Positions 48,909 through 58,123 of a stretch of DNA of 59,283 bases are shown here, one piece after another. Numbering within the stretch: the first letter of the stretch is position 1; the number at the start of each line of letters is the position of its first letter. The notes under the pieces are model-generated. The model worked only from the letters and a program-made list of their open reading frames with translations, searched no databases and was not told the origin of the DNA. Origin of the DNA: Herminiimonas sp. (lineage in GTDB: Bacteria > Pseudomonadota > Gammaproteobacteria > Burkholderiales > Burkholderiaceae_D). Made by a program: the position numbers and the translations under genes. The DNA is taken from contig JAQGLW010000143.1 in NCBI GenBank assembly GCA_028292665.1, forward strand, positions 1-59,283, written 5' to 3'.

Positions 48909-49706
48909 ATGTCCCGAATCCAGTCAGTATTCGCCGCTCTCGCGGCGCAAAATAAAAAAGGCCTCATTCCCTTCATCACCGCGGGCGATCCGGCGCCTGA
49001 ACTGACGGTGCCGCTAATGCATGCGCTGGTTGCAGGCGGCGCTGACATAATCGAACTCGGTGTGCCATTCTCTGACCCGATGGCGGAAGGGCCCGTGATT
49101 CAGCGCGCATGTGAGAGAGCGCTCAAATACGGCATAGGTATCAAGGATGTGCTTGGTTTCGTCGATGAATTTCGCAAAACCAATGCGGCAACACCGGTGG
49201 TACTGATGGGTTATGCCAATCCGATCGAACACATGGGCCAGAAAGTCTTTATACAGGCGGCTAAAAGTGCCGGAGTCGACGGCACGATCGTAGTCGACTA
49301 CCCGCCGGAAGAGTGTGAAGAATTCGCTCTGACGATGCAGGCCAACGGTATGGACCCGATCTTTCTGCTGGCGCCGACCTCTACTGAAGAGCGTATTGCG
49401 CACGTCGCCGAAGTGGGCGGCGGATTCAGTTATTATGTGTCGCTGAAAGGTGTGACGGGCGCAGGCAATATCGATACGAAAGAAGTGGCGCAACGCATCG
49501 CCGCGATTCGCAAATATGTAAAACTGCCGATCGCTGTCGGTTTCGGTATCCGCGATGCGGCGACTGCAAAGGCAGTTGCATCCGTATCGGATGCAATCGT
49601 GATCGGCAGCCGCATTATTCAGGAATTGGAAAGCACATCACGCGACAAGGCGGTGGAGGCGGTGCAGACTTTTATCAGCGGAATTCGCAAGGCGTTGGAT
49701 GAGTGA
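48909..49706 (+). CDS. trpA: Tryptophan synthase alpha subunit
   Basis: TrpA cleaves indole-3-glycerol phosphate and channels indole to TrpB. The 265-residue barrel has [22 protein letters not shown], the catalytic Glu in [20 protein letters not shown], the second acid in [25 protein letters not shown] and [13 protein letters not shown]. The spacing of 112 bp from trpB is larger than in coupled trpBA pairs. Confidence 0.97.
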   Translation: MSRIQSVFAALAAQNKKGLIPFITAGDPAPELTVPLMHALVAGGADIIELGVPFSDPMAEGPVIQRACERALKYGIGIKDVLGFVDEFRKTNAATPVVLMGYANPIEHMGQKVFIQAAKSAGVDGTIVVDYPPEECEEFALTMQANGMDPIFLLAPTSTEERIAHVAEVGGGFSYYVSLKGVTGAGNIDTKEVAQRIAAIRKYVKLPIAVGFGIRDAATAKAVASVSDAIVIGSRIIQELESTSRDKAVEAVQTFISGIRKALDE

Positions 49707-49848
49707 CAATGCAGTTTGGCGTGGATGAATGCCTGTCAACTCGGGTGTAATATGGTATTCGTCATGCAAATGTTGGCGCATGGCAGCGCGAATAGTACAA
49801 TGCGGCAAGTAAAAAATTCAGCAAGTATAAAAACTGAAAGAGGTCACC

Positions 49849-50721
49849 ATGAGCTGGCTAGAAAAATTGCTCCCCCCGCGCATTCAGCGTTCTGATTCCG
49901 CCACCCGCAAGTCGATCCCGGAGGGGCTGTGGGTTAAATGTCCTTCGTGCGAAGCGGTCTTGTACCGCACCGATCTGGAGTCCAATCTCCGTGTCTGTCC
50001 GAAATGCAATCATCATATGCGCATCCGTGCGCGAGATCGCCTGGATGCATTGCTGGATGCCGAAGGCCGTTATGAAATTGGCCAGGAAACCCTGCCGGTC
50101 GATACCCTCAAATTCAAGGACAGCAAAAAATACTCGGATCGCCTGAAAGGTGCCATGGATGCGACCGGTGAAACCGACGCCCTCATCGTACTGGGCGGCG
50201 CAATCATGGCATTGCCGGTAGTGGTGGCCTGCTTCGAGTTCGAGTTCATGGCGGGCACCATGGGTTCGGTCGTCGGCGAACGTTTTGCCCGCGGCGCGCA
50301 AATTGCGATCGAGCAGAAAGTGCCGTTTATCTGCTTCACCGCATCCGGTGGAGCCCGTATGCAAGAGGGTTTGCTGTCCTTGATGCAAATGGCGAAAACG
50401 ACATCGATGCTGACCAAATTATCGGAAAAAAAATTACCGTTCATTTCCGTATTGACCGATCCGACAACCGGCGGCGTATCGGCTTCTTTTGCCTTCATGG
50501 GCGATGTGGTGATTGCCGAACCGAAGGCATTGATCGGTTTTGCCGGCCCGCGCGTGATTGAAAATACGGTACGCGAAAAATTGCCGGAAGGCTTTCAGCG
50601 GTCCGAATTCCTGTTGCAAAAAGGTGCCGTCGACATGATTGTCGATCGACGCAAAATGCGGGAAGAAATTGCCCGGTTATTGGCGTTGCTGCAAAACCAG
50701 GCAGTAGAAGTGCTGGCTTGA
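49849..50721 (+). CDS. accD: Acetyl-CoA carboxylase carboxyltransferase subunit beta
   Basis: AccD with AccA transfers the carboxyl group from biotin to acetyl-CoA, making malonyl-CoA. The 290-residue protein has the N-terminal four-Cys zinc ribbon (Cys31, 34, 50, 53 in VKCPSC and [10 protein letters not shown]), then the crotonase-fold carboxyltransferase domain: [45 protein letters not shown] and [15 protein letters not shown] precedes the ATG. Order trpA-accD-folC is conserved widely. Confidence 0.98.
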   Translation: MSWLEKLLPPRIQRSDSATRKSIPEGLWVKCPSCEAVLYRTDLESNLRVCPKCNHHMRIRARDRLDALLDAEGRYEIGQETLPVDTLKFKDSKKYSDRLKGAMDATGETDALIVLGGAIMALPVVVACFEFEFMAGTMGSVVGERFARGAQIAIEQKVPFICFTASGGARMQEGLLSLMQMAKTTSMLTKLSEKKLPFISVLTDPTTGGVSASFAFMGDVVIAEPKALIGFAGPRVIENTVREKLPEGFQRSEFLLQKGAVDMIVDRRKMREEIARLLALLQNQAVEVLA

Positions 50722-50740
50722 TTGTTTTTGCGTATCAATG

Positions 50741-50774
50741 AAAGCCCGGACCTGTTGCAGGTTCGGGCTTTTTA
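50741..50774 (+). terminator. Rho-independent terminator after accD
   Basis: AAAGCCCGGACCTG and CAGGTTCGGGCTTT form a 14-bp stem with one wobble and a three-base loop, ending in TTTTT. Confidence 0.9.
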
Positions 50775-50805
50775 ATTTCAATACAGGCTCCACATATCTC
50801 AAGCA

Positions 50806-52107
50806 ATGCAAAATCACCCGACTACACTAGCTGACTGGTTACACGTTCTCGAATCGATGCATCCCAAGGCGATCGACATGGGCCTCGAGCGCGTGGCGCG
50901 AGTCAAAAGCAGCCTCGATATCCATTTCGATTGCCCGGTCATTATCGTCGGCGGCACCAATGGCAAGGGATCAACCTGTGCAATGCTCGAATCGATTCTG
51001 TTAAATGCCGGATATCGGGTTGGCTTATACACATCGCCGCATCTGCTGCATTTCAACGAGCGCGGGCGCATCTGCGGCGAACCGGTTTCGGATGATGCAC
51101 TGATCGCCGGTTTTGAGTCCGTGGAGGCGAAGCGAGGCGGCACATCACTGACGTATTTCGAATTCACGACGCTGGCCATTCTGCAATTATTCGCAGAAGC
51201 CAAACTGGACGCAGTTATTCTTGAGGTCGGATTGGGCGGCCGGCTCGACGCGGTCAACGTGATCGATGCCGATGTGGCGATCGTTACCAGTGTCGATATC
51301 GACCATACCGATTATCTGGGCAGTACGCGCGAAGAAATCGGTTTTGAAAAAGCCGGTATTTTCCGCCCCGGCCGGGCTGCGATATGCAGCGATCCGGTGC
51401 CGCCGAAATCGCTGATCAAGCATGCTGAAACGATCGGCGCGGATCTATGGCTGCTGGGACGCGATTTCAATTATTCGGGCGACAAGCAGCAATGGAACTA
51501 CGGCGGACGCAATCAGCGCCGCAATGCGCTCGGCTATCCGAGCTTGAGAGGTGCGAATCAGCTATTGAATGCATCGGCTGTGCTGGCGGCGCTTGAGGTC
51601 CTGCGCCAGCGCTTGCCGGTCGGAGCGCAGGAAGTACGCAGCGGCATGGTACTGGTCGATTTGCCCGGCCGATTCCAGGTTTTGCCGGGGCGGCCGACTG
51701 TTATTCTCGATGTCGCACATAATCCGCATGCCGCTGCGGCACTGGCGCAGAATCTGGAAAATATGGGATTTCATCCGTACACTTACGCGATATTCGGCGC
51801 GATGCACGACAAGGATATCGACGGCATGATTGCGCACCTGAAGGACCGCGTCGATCATTGGTGCGTGACGGATTTGCCATTGCCCCGTGCAGCTACCGCG
51901 GCACAGCTCAGGGAAAAATTGTTGAATGCAGGGATTGTTCCGCAAAATGAACCGAATGCCGAATGCACCATCGAAGTGTTCGACTCCCCTGCAAATGCTT
52001 TCTTAAATGCACAAAGCCGAGCGGGCGAGAATGATAGAATTGTGGTTTTCGGATCGTTCCTGACCGTTGCTGGTGTGATGGAAGCCAGAAAATCCGGATA
52101 CCACTGA
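50806..52107 (+). CDS. folC: Dihydrofolate synthase / folylpolyglutamate synthase
   Basis: FolC adds glutamate to dihydropteroate and extends folate polyglutamates. The 433-residue Mur-ligase-like protein has the P-loop VGGTNGKGSTCAM, LYTSPHLLHFNERGRI, LEVGLGGRLDAVN, TSVDIDHTDYLG and DVAHNPHAAAALAQNL. It supplies the step after folP (6608). The downstream dedD starts 19 bp later. Confidence 0.97.
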   Translation: MQNHPTTLADWLHVLESMHPKAIDMGLERVARVKSSLDIHFDCPVIIVGGTNGKGSTCAMLESILLNAGYRVGLYTSPHLLHFNERGRICGEPVSDDALIAGFESVEAKRGGTSLTYFEFTTLAILQLFAEAKLDAVILEVGLGGRLDAVNVIDADVAIVTSVDIDHTDYLGSTREEIGFEKAGIFRPGRAAICSDPVPPKSLIKHAETIGADLWLLGRDFNYSGDKQQWNYGGRNQRRNALGYPSLRGANQLLNASAVLAALEVLRQRLPVGAQEVRSGMVLVDLPGRFQVLPGRPTVILDVAHNPHAAAALAQNLENMGFHPYTYAIFGAMHDKDIDGMIAHLKDRVDHWCVTDLPLPRAATAAQLREKLLNAGIVPQNEPNAECTIEVFDSPANAFLNAQSRAGENDRIVVFGSFLTVAGVMEARKSGYH

Positions 52108-52126
52108 CAAATTGACAATTTATCGC

Positions 52127-52984
52127 ATGGGTTTGTTCTCGTTCTTTCGTAAAAGCAAGCAGGAACTCGCTTCCGGCACCAGCGAGTTTTACTCTCGTGC
52201 CGAAGAGGAATCGAACGCGGTACGCGGCCGCGGCAAACGCAAGCAAAGCAATAAGGCCAACGAACCGGTCGATCCTGTCTTACCCGAGAAAAAACGCGCA
52301 CGCCGGCGCCTGGTCGGCGCAGTTGCATTGGTGCTGGCTGCGATCATCGGATTGCCGATGATTCTCGATTCCGAGCCCAAGCCGTTGGCCGACGATATCG
52401 CAATTCAAATACCATCCAAGGACAAGCCATTCCAACCGAACGCCAGCCGTCCGATGACGCCGCCGCCTGCCGTCGGCGGCAAGGTGTCCGCATCGGCCGG
52501 ACTCGATAAAAATGAAGAAGTGATCGAGCCGTCTTCAATAGGCGCAACACCGGCAAAAGAGAACCCGAATCCGCCGCCGACAGCCAATACGAGCAGCAAG
52601 CCGGAGCAGGCGCAACCATCCGGCAAGCCCGAGTTCAAAGCAATTCCCCAAACGCAGCCGGCGGCAAAAGCAGACGATGCGGCGCGTGCCCGTGCCATCC
52701 TTGAAGGAAAACCGGATGGCAAGGCAGAGAAGGCCAAAGCAGCCGAGATAAAGCCGAACAAGTTCATAGTTCAGGTTGCAGCACTCGCATCGCAAGGAAA
52801 AGTGAATGAACTGCAAGGCAAGCTGAAAAGCGCCGGAATCAAGTCTTACACGCAGAAGGTTGCGACTCAAACCGGAGAGCGTATTCGCATCCGTGTCGGC
52901 CCGTTCGCCAGCAAGGAAGAAGCCGACAAGATGCGCGCTAAGCTTGGCAAGATAGGATTGAACGGCACGCTGGTGCCGGCATGA
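52127..52984 (+). CDS. dedD: SPOR-domain cell-division protein (DedD-like)
   Basis: Started at the ATG of MGLFSFFRKSKQEL, the protein is 285 residues. It has a basic cytoplasmic segment, one membrane helix near 60-80 (LVGAVALVLAAIIGLPMIL), a long Pro/Ala/Lys-rich periplasmic linker, and a C-terminal SPOR domain (FIVQVAALASQGKVNELQGKLKSAG, then RIRVGPFASKEEADK). SPOR domains bind denuded glycan at the septum. Its place between folC and cvpA is conserved in proteobacteria. Confidence 0.93.
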   Translation: MGLFSFFRKSKQELASGTSEFYSRAEEESNAVRGRGKRKQSNKANEPVDPVLPEKKRARRRLVGAVALVLAAIIGLPMILDSEPKPLADDIAIQIPSKDKPFQPNASRPMTPPPAVGGKVSASAGLDKNEEVIEPSSIGATPAKENPNPPPTANTSSKPEQAQPSGKPEFKAIPQTQPAAKADDAARARAILEGKPDGKAEKAKAAEIKPNKFIVQVAALASQGKVNELQGKLKSAGIKSYTQKVATQTGERIRIRVGPFASKEEADKMRAKLGKIGLNGTLVPA

Positions 52985-53008
52985 GACCGAACAGCATGAC
53001 GGGCCAAC

Positions 53009-53497
53009 GTGACGTTGTTTGACTATCTGGTGCTGTCCGTGTTGCTGTGTTCGATTGTGATCAGCACCTTGCGCGGATTAGTAAAGGAAATACTGTCATT
53101 GATCAGTTGGGTCGTATCCCTGGTCGTTGCCAATGCCTATGGCGAGTCATTGGCCAAGCTGTTGCCGGATATGATTCCGGGAACCTTGACGCGGCTGATT
53201 GTTGCTTTTGTTGCGCTGTTTATCGGTGTCCGGATTTTAATGGTGCTTTTGACCATGGCGGTGGAATCGCTGGTAAAGGCAGGCGGACTGACGGTGGCTG
53301 ATCGCGGTTTGGGTGGTTTATTCGGCTTGGGTCGCGGCATGATAATCGTACTGACGGCGGTATTGTTATGCGGCATGACTGCAATTCCGCGCCAGCCTTT
53401 CTGGAAAGATGCATTACTGAGTCCGTTGGCGGAAACCGCAGCACGCACGATGAAACCTTTTTTGCCGGGCGATTTCGCGCGGCATGTGCAATTTTAA
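53009..53497 (+). CDS. cvpA: CvpA family inner-membrane protein
   Basis: The 162-residue protein starts at a GTG (MTLFDYLVLSVLL) and has four hydrophobic segments with the family pattern SVLLCSIVISTLRGLVKEILSLISW, GVRILMVLLTMAVESLVKAGGL and DRGLGGLFGLGRGMIIV. CvpA is linked to colicin V production and envelope tolerance; its biochemical role is unresolved. It sits immediately before purF, the classic cvpA-purF arrangement. Confidence 0.94.
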   Translation: MTLFDYLVLSVLLCSIVISTLRGLVKEILSLISWVVSLVVANAYGESLAKLLPDMIPGTLTRLIVAFVALFIGVRILMVLLTMAVESLVKAGGLTVADRGLGGLFGLGRGMIIVLTAVLLCGMTAIPRQPFWKDALLSPLAETAARTMKPFLPGDFARHVQF

Positions 53498-53679
53498 TCA
53501 TTGCGGGACAGAGTTTGCGAGGTGCCGCAGCGCCCCGGATTATCTCGATCCTCGTTGAGGGGATACTGTCTCCAACCAATCAGAATGCGGGATAGAGTGA
53601 AGCGTCTCTCGATGCACCCGGACGGGTGTAATGGTACTCTACCCCTAACGAATTTTATGTTTTAGTCGAGGAGTCCACC

Positions 53680-55197
53680 ATGTGTGGCATTGTTGGCATC
53701 GTCTCTCACAATCCCGTCAACCAGCTGATTTACGACGCCTTGCTGCTGTTGCAGCATCGCGGCCAGGATGCTGCGGGCATTGCAACCAGTCACGGCAACG
53801 CATTTTCCATGCATAAGGCAAATGGCCTCGTGCGGGATGTGTTCCGCACTCGTAACATGCGCTCTTTGCACGGGAATGTCGGCATCGGACAATGCCGTTA
53901 TCCAACCGCCGGTTCATCCAGTGCAGAAGAGGCGCAACCGTTTTATGTGAATGCGCCATTCGGCATCACGCTCGCGCACAACGGCAACCTGACCAATTGG
54001 GAACAGCTCAAAATCGAGATGTTCAAAAATGACCGGCGTCACATCAATACCGACTCCGATTCGGAAGTGCTGTTGAATGTGCTTGCGCATGAAATCCAGG
54101 AAGCGACGAGCGGTTATTCGCTCGATCCTGCGGCGTTGTTCAAGGCCGTGTCGGCAGTGCATAAACGAGTGCGCGGCTCCTATGCAGTGGTGGCCCAGAT
54201 TGCCGGATACGGCTTGATCGCATTTCGCGATCCGTTCGGTATTCGGCCGCTGTGCATCGGCTTCAACGATACGGAAAACGGGCCCGAATATGTAGTGGCC
54301 AGCGAATCGGTCGCACTGGAAGGCCTGGGTTTTCATTTTTTGCGCGATGTCATACCGGGCGAAGCAATTTTCATCGATATGGACGGCAAGCTGTACAACC
54401 AGCAATGCGCAGAGAATCCGACTCTCAATCCTTGCGCGTTTGAATTCGTTTATCTGGCCCGCCCGGACTCGATCATCGATGGCGCATCGGTTTATGCGGC
54501 CCGCCTCAAAATGGGCGAGTATCTGGCGGATAAAATCAAGAGGGAATTTTCCGCCGGCGATATCGATGTGGTAATGCCGATTCCGGATTCATCCCGTCCG
54601 TCCGCGATGGAACTGGCACTGAAACTCAATCTGGATTACCGCGAAGGTTTCATCAAAAACCGTTATATCGGCCGTACCTTCCTGATGCCGGGCCAGGCGA
54701 TCCGGAAGAAATCGGTGCGTCAGAAACTGAATGCGATCGGTTCCGAATTCAAAGGCAAAAGCGTGTTATTGGTGGACGACTCGATCGTGCGCGGCACCAC
54801 CAGCCGCGAAATCGTCCAGATGGCGCGTGACTCCGGCGCCAAGCGCGTGATATTCGCGTCCGCTGCGCCGCCGGTGAAATATCCAAATGTCTACGGCATC
54901 GACATGCCGACCCGCAATGAACTGATTGCTTACGGCCGCACCGATGAAGAAGTGTGTCGCGAAATTACCGCCGATGCATTGGTTTATCAGGATATCGATG
55001 CGTTGAAGCGCTCGATTTCCGATATCAACCCTGCATTGAAGAAATTCGAGGCTTCGTGTTTTGACGGCAACTACATTACCGGTGACATTTCGCGCGATTA
55101 TCTCGATCGGATAGAGTTCGTACGCAACAATCCAAAACCGGAAAATGAAGATGCAGTCCGATCCCAGCTGAATTTGAATCTGGCGCAAGTCGATTAG
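53680..55197 (+). CDS. purF: Amidophosphoribosyltransferase
   Basis: PurF catalyses the first step of purine synthesis, moving glutamine amide nitrogen to PRPP. The 505-residue protein has the N-terminal nucleophile Cys2 (MCGIVGIVSH), HRGQDAAGIAT, the glutaminase domain, and the PRPP loop in VLLVDDSIVRGTTSREIVQ. GAGGAG lies six bases before the ATG. The 180-bp gap after cvpA leaves room for an independent promoter. Confidence 0.98.
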   Translation: MCGIVGIVSHNPVNQLIYDALLLLQHRGQDAAGIATSHGNAFSMHKANGLVRDVFRTRNMRSLHGNVGIGQCRYPTAGSSSAEEAQPFYVNAPFGITLAHNGNLTNWEQLKIEMFKNDRRHINTDSDSEVLLNVLAHEIQEATSGYSLDPAALFKAVSAVHKRVRGSYAVVAQIAGYGLIAFRDPFGIRPLCIGFNDTENGPEYVVASESVALEGLGFHFLRDVIPGEAIFIDMDGKLYNQQCAENPTLNPCAFEFVYLARPDSIIDGASVYAARLKMGEYLADKIKREFSAGDIDVVMPIPDSSRPSAMELALKLNLDYREGFIKNRYIGRTFLMPGQAIRKKSVRQKLNAIGSEFKGKSVLLVDDSIVRGTTSREIVQMARDSGAKRVIFASAAPPVKYPNVYGIDMPTRNELIAYGRTDEEVCREITADALVYQDIDALKRSISDINPALKKFEASCFDGNYITGDISRDYLDRIEFVRNNPKPENEDAVRSQLNLNLAQVD

Positions 55198-55218
55198 CGA
55201 TCGCAGCTTGTTCTATCG

Positions 55219-55935
55219 ATGAAATCAACACCGACGGTTGCCGACGCACTTGCCGGAGCGCAATACCGTGCTTCAACCCGGACCAGTCATAAAACGATAC
55301 TGATCGCCGGTGCCGCCGGCAAACTGGGCGAGAGGATTCTGGCACGCGTACTGGGCGCCCCGGATTACCGTCGCATCTATGCGCTGGCTTCCGCGCCGAT
55401 GGCATCAACCGAGGAAAAATTGACTGCGTTGACACAGACGGAATGGAATTTCCATGTCGATGATGTGATCGCGGTGGTCGGTGACGATAACAAGAACGCC
55501 GTGCTGCCTGCACGCAAGCGGACTGAAGTTTTTTCGTCATTATTTCCTGGCGAAGTTGCTTCCCTGGCGCATCATGCAAAATCGGTCGGCGTTTCACGTT
55601 TCATGCTGGTGACTCCAACCAATGTTCTATCGCAGCCGGCTGCAGTGTATGCGCAGCTCGCCAATCTGATGGAGGCCGAATTGCATCGCATCGGCTTCGA
55701 ATCGCTGCTTCTGGTGCGTCCCTCGGACCATGAAATACGACAACGGCAACGCGGCTTCGCAAGACGGTTAATGAGTTTGGTGATCGATACCGCGACCGGA
55801 CTCATGGTTGGCCTGAAACATACGCCGCTCTCCATCGAAGATACAGCGCGGGCTGCCGTGTATGCGATGCAGGACAGCGCGCGCGGTCTGACCATTATCG
55901 AGACGGACCGATTGCATCGACTTTTAAAATCCTGA
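55219..55935 (+). CDS. NAD(P)-binding Rossmann-fold protein (atypical SDR)
   Basis: The 238-residue protein has a dinucleotide-binding loop in ILIAGAAGKLGERILARVLG near residue 27, an LALASAP-like second strand (YALASAPMA), and VSRFMLVTPTNVLSQ. It resembles small NAD(P)H-binding, NmrA-like proteins but lacks a clear Tyr-x3-Lys catalytic pair, so a dehydrogenase activity is uncertain. It follows purF by 21 bp in the same direction. In many relatives the gene after purF encodes a sulfhydrylase (metZ); that gene is not here. Confidence 0.75.
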   Translation: MKSTPTVADALAGAQYRASTRTSHKTILIAGAAGKLGERILARVLGAPDYRRIYALASAPMASTEEKLTALTQTEWNFHVDDVIAVVGDDNKNAVLPARKRTEVFSSLFPGEVASLAHHAKSVGVSRFMLVTPTNVLSQPAAVYAQLANLMEAELHRIGFESLLLVRPSDHEIRQRQRGFARRLMSLVIDTATGLMVGLKHTPLSIEDTARAAVYAMQDSARGLTIIETDRLHRLLKS

Positions 55936-56259
55936 TTTAAAAATGCCGGCATATTAATTCCCGGCAGTGAGCCATCATCGAACAGTCTCTTGCGATGTGC
56001 TGTTTTGTTGTTTAAGCACAACCATCTCCAATGAACGCCAATCTGCATTGCAGGCCATGATCGCTAAAACCGGGAAGGGCGGCGTGAACTCTCGTCTTCA
56101 AGACTGATTCGCTACGTGATTTTGCGTAACGCAATATAAAACTGTCTTGACGGTAAGGTCTGTTTTACGACATCATAAAAATTCACTAGAGTAAGTGTCA
56201 TGATGGCATGTCCGCGTGACGTACTTTTCAAGCAAGCACAATAAATTAGAGGAGCGCTT
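55936..56259. other. Intergenic region before the MshE-type gene
   Basis: About 320 bp with no convincing gene. TGCCGG (55944-55949) and CCGGCA (55961-55966) make a small dyad just after the preceding stop, a weak terminator at best. GAGGAG precedes the next ATG. I see no clear promoter. Confidence 0.5.
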
Positions 56260-57963
56260 ATGCCAAGGCCGGAAAAGATCCGCCTGGGTGAGATTCTGGT
56301 ACAGCAAAAGCTGCTTTCCGAAGAACAGCTCCAGTTTGCGTTGAGCGAACAGAAGCGTACCGGGCGCAAGCTCGGTCGGGTTTTCGTTGAAAACGGTTTT
56401 GTCACGGAAGAGCAAATTTCCGGAGCACTGGCCAAGCAGTTAGATATCCCCTATATCAATCTGAAGTTTTTCAACATTAATGCCGACACGGTACGAATGC
56501 TGCCTGAAAGTCAGGCGCGCCGGTTTCGTGCAATGGTGCTGGAAGACCGCGGTTCGGTATTGTTGATAGGCATGGCGGATCCGACGGATCTGCACGCCTA
56601 CGATGAAATTTCACGGCTGCTGAAAAGAAGCATCGCGCTGGCAGTCATCAATGAAGGCGAACTGCTTCATGCGATTGACCGGATTTATCGCCGCACTGAG
56701 GAAATTACCGACTTCGCCCGGGAACTGGAAGAGGAGCTCGGCGACAGCAATGTCGATTTCGGTTCGCTGGAACTTGCGGCCGGGCTCGAAGAAGCGCCGA
56801 TCGTCAAGCTTCTGCAATCGGTTTTCGACGATGCGACCCAGGTCCGCGCTTCCGATATTCATATCGAACCGCAGGCAGAGCGTTTGCAGATACGTTTCAG
56901 GATTGACGGCATGCTGCATAGGCAGACCGAAGCCGACATCAAAATCGCGGCGTCGCTTGCACTCCGTCTCAAACTGATGGCGGATCTCGATATTTCGGAA
57001 AAGCGGCTGCCGCAGGATGGACGTTTCGCGATTAAAGTCAGGCAGCAGCAGATCGACGTGCGTATTTCCACCATGCCGACGCAGTTCGGCGAATCAGTCG
57101 TGATGCGGCTATTGAATCAAAGCGGAGGTACGCTGAAGCTTGATTCGATCGGCATGCCGCCGCCGATGGTGAAAAAATTCCGTGCCATAGTGAATCGTCC
57201 CAACGGCCTTGTCCTGGTAACCGGGCCAACCGGCAGCGGGAAAACCACGACGCTATACGGTGCGCTGGCAGAACTCAATACATTGGAACGCAAACTGATC
57301 ACGGTCGAAGATCCGGTTGAATACCGTTTGCCTGGCATCAATCAGGTTCAAATCAATGACAAAATCGAATTGACGTTCGCGCGGGTACTGCGTTCGGCAT
57401 TGCGTCAGGATCCCGACGTCGTGCTGGTAGGCGAAATGCGCGACCAGGAAACTGCGCAGATAGGCATGCGTGCTGCGCTGACCGGGCACCTGGTGCTGTC
57501 CACTCTGCATACCAATGATGCGATCAGCACGCCAATCCGGTTGATGGATATGGGCATACCGAGATACATGGTGGCCACTTCGCTGCAAGCCGTTCTGGCC
57601 CAGCGTCTGGTGAGGGTTATCTGTGAAAGTTGTGCCCAGGTCTATGAATTGAAACCGACCGAGCATGAATGGTTAAAGTCGGAACTGGGAGATACGGTCG
57701 GCTCCCGGCGTTATCTGCATGGACGCGGCTGCTCTCATTGCAACGGCACCGGATATCGAGGCCGGACGGGAGTGTATGAAATGCTGGAAATGACAAGAGC
57801 GGTGGCGGACGCGGCCAATCATGAGGATCCCGGCCAATTTCTGAAGGTGGCCGAAGCTGAAATGGGTGGACATACGTTGCGCCGGCATGCGGTAGCACTG
57901 GTCATAGCAGGAAGAACGACGGTGGCCGAAGCAATGCGTGTCAGTAACCAGTTTGATGATTGA
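56260..57963 (+). CDS. mshE: GspE/PilB-family secretion ATPase (MshE-like)
   Basis: The 567-residue protein has an N-terminal GspE/MshEN domain (about residues 8-140, with RLGEILVQQKLLSEEQLQFAL and LGRVFVENGFVTEEQIS, the repeat that binds c-di-GMP in MshE). The ATPase core follows, with Walker A GPTGSGKTTT near 323, the Asp box ITVEDPVEY, Walker B PDVVLVGEMRDQETA, the His box HLVLSTLHTNDA, and a four-Cys zinc motif (CESC near 455, CSHC near 490). It powers assembly of a type II secretion or MSHA-like pilus. The MshG-like partner follows. Confidence 0.9.
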   Translation: MPRPEKIRLGEILVQQKLLSEEQLQFALSEQKRTGRKLGRVFVENGFVTEEQISGALAKQLDIPYINLKFFNINADTVRMLPESQARRFRAMVLEDRGSVLLIGMADPTDLHAYDEISRLLKRSIALAVINEGELLHAIDRIYRRTEEITDFARELEEELGDSNVDFGSLELAAGLEEAPIVKLLQSVFDDATQVRASDIHIEPQAERLQIRFRIDGMLHRQTEADIKIAASLALRLKLMADLDISEKRLPQDGRFAIKVRQQQIDVRISTMPTQFGESVVMRLLNQSGGTLKLDSIGMPPPMVKKFRAIVNRPNGLVLVTGPTGSGKTTTLYGALAELNTLERKLITVEDPVEYRLPGINQVQINDKIELTFARVLRSALRQDPDVVLVGEMRDQETAQIGMRAALTGHLVLSTLHTNDAISTPIRLMDMGIPRYMVATSLQAVLAQRLVRVICESCAQVYELKPTEHEWLKSELGDTVGSRRYLHGRGCSHCNGTGYRGRTGVYEMLEMTRAVADAANHEDPGQFLKVAEAEMGGHTLRRHAVALVIAGRTTVAEAMRVSNQFDD

Positions 57964-58123
57964 TCGAAAAGCGTATTCCATCGGCATGCCGGCGAATCGC
58001 GGCAATAATTGCGATGCCGCTTTGTTTTCGATCTGAATCAAGAGGAAGAGATGCATATGCTTCGATTGAATGGTCCTGCTGCCTTGCATTGTCCCTTTGT
58101 AGTGAATCGTTTTAGGAATCAAT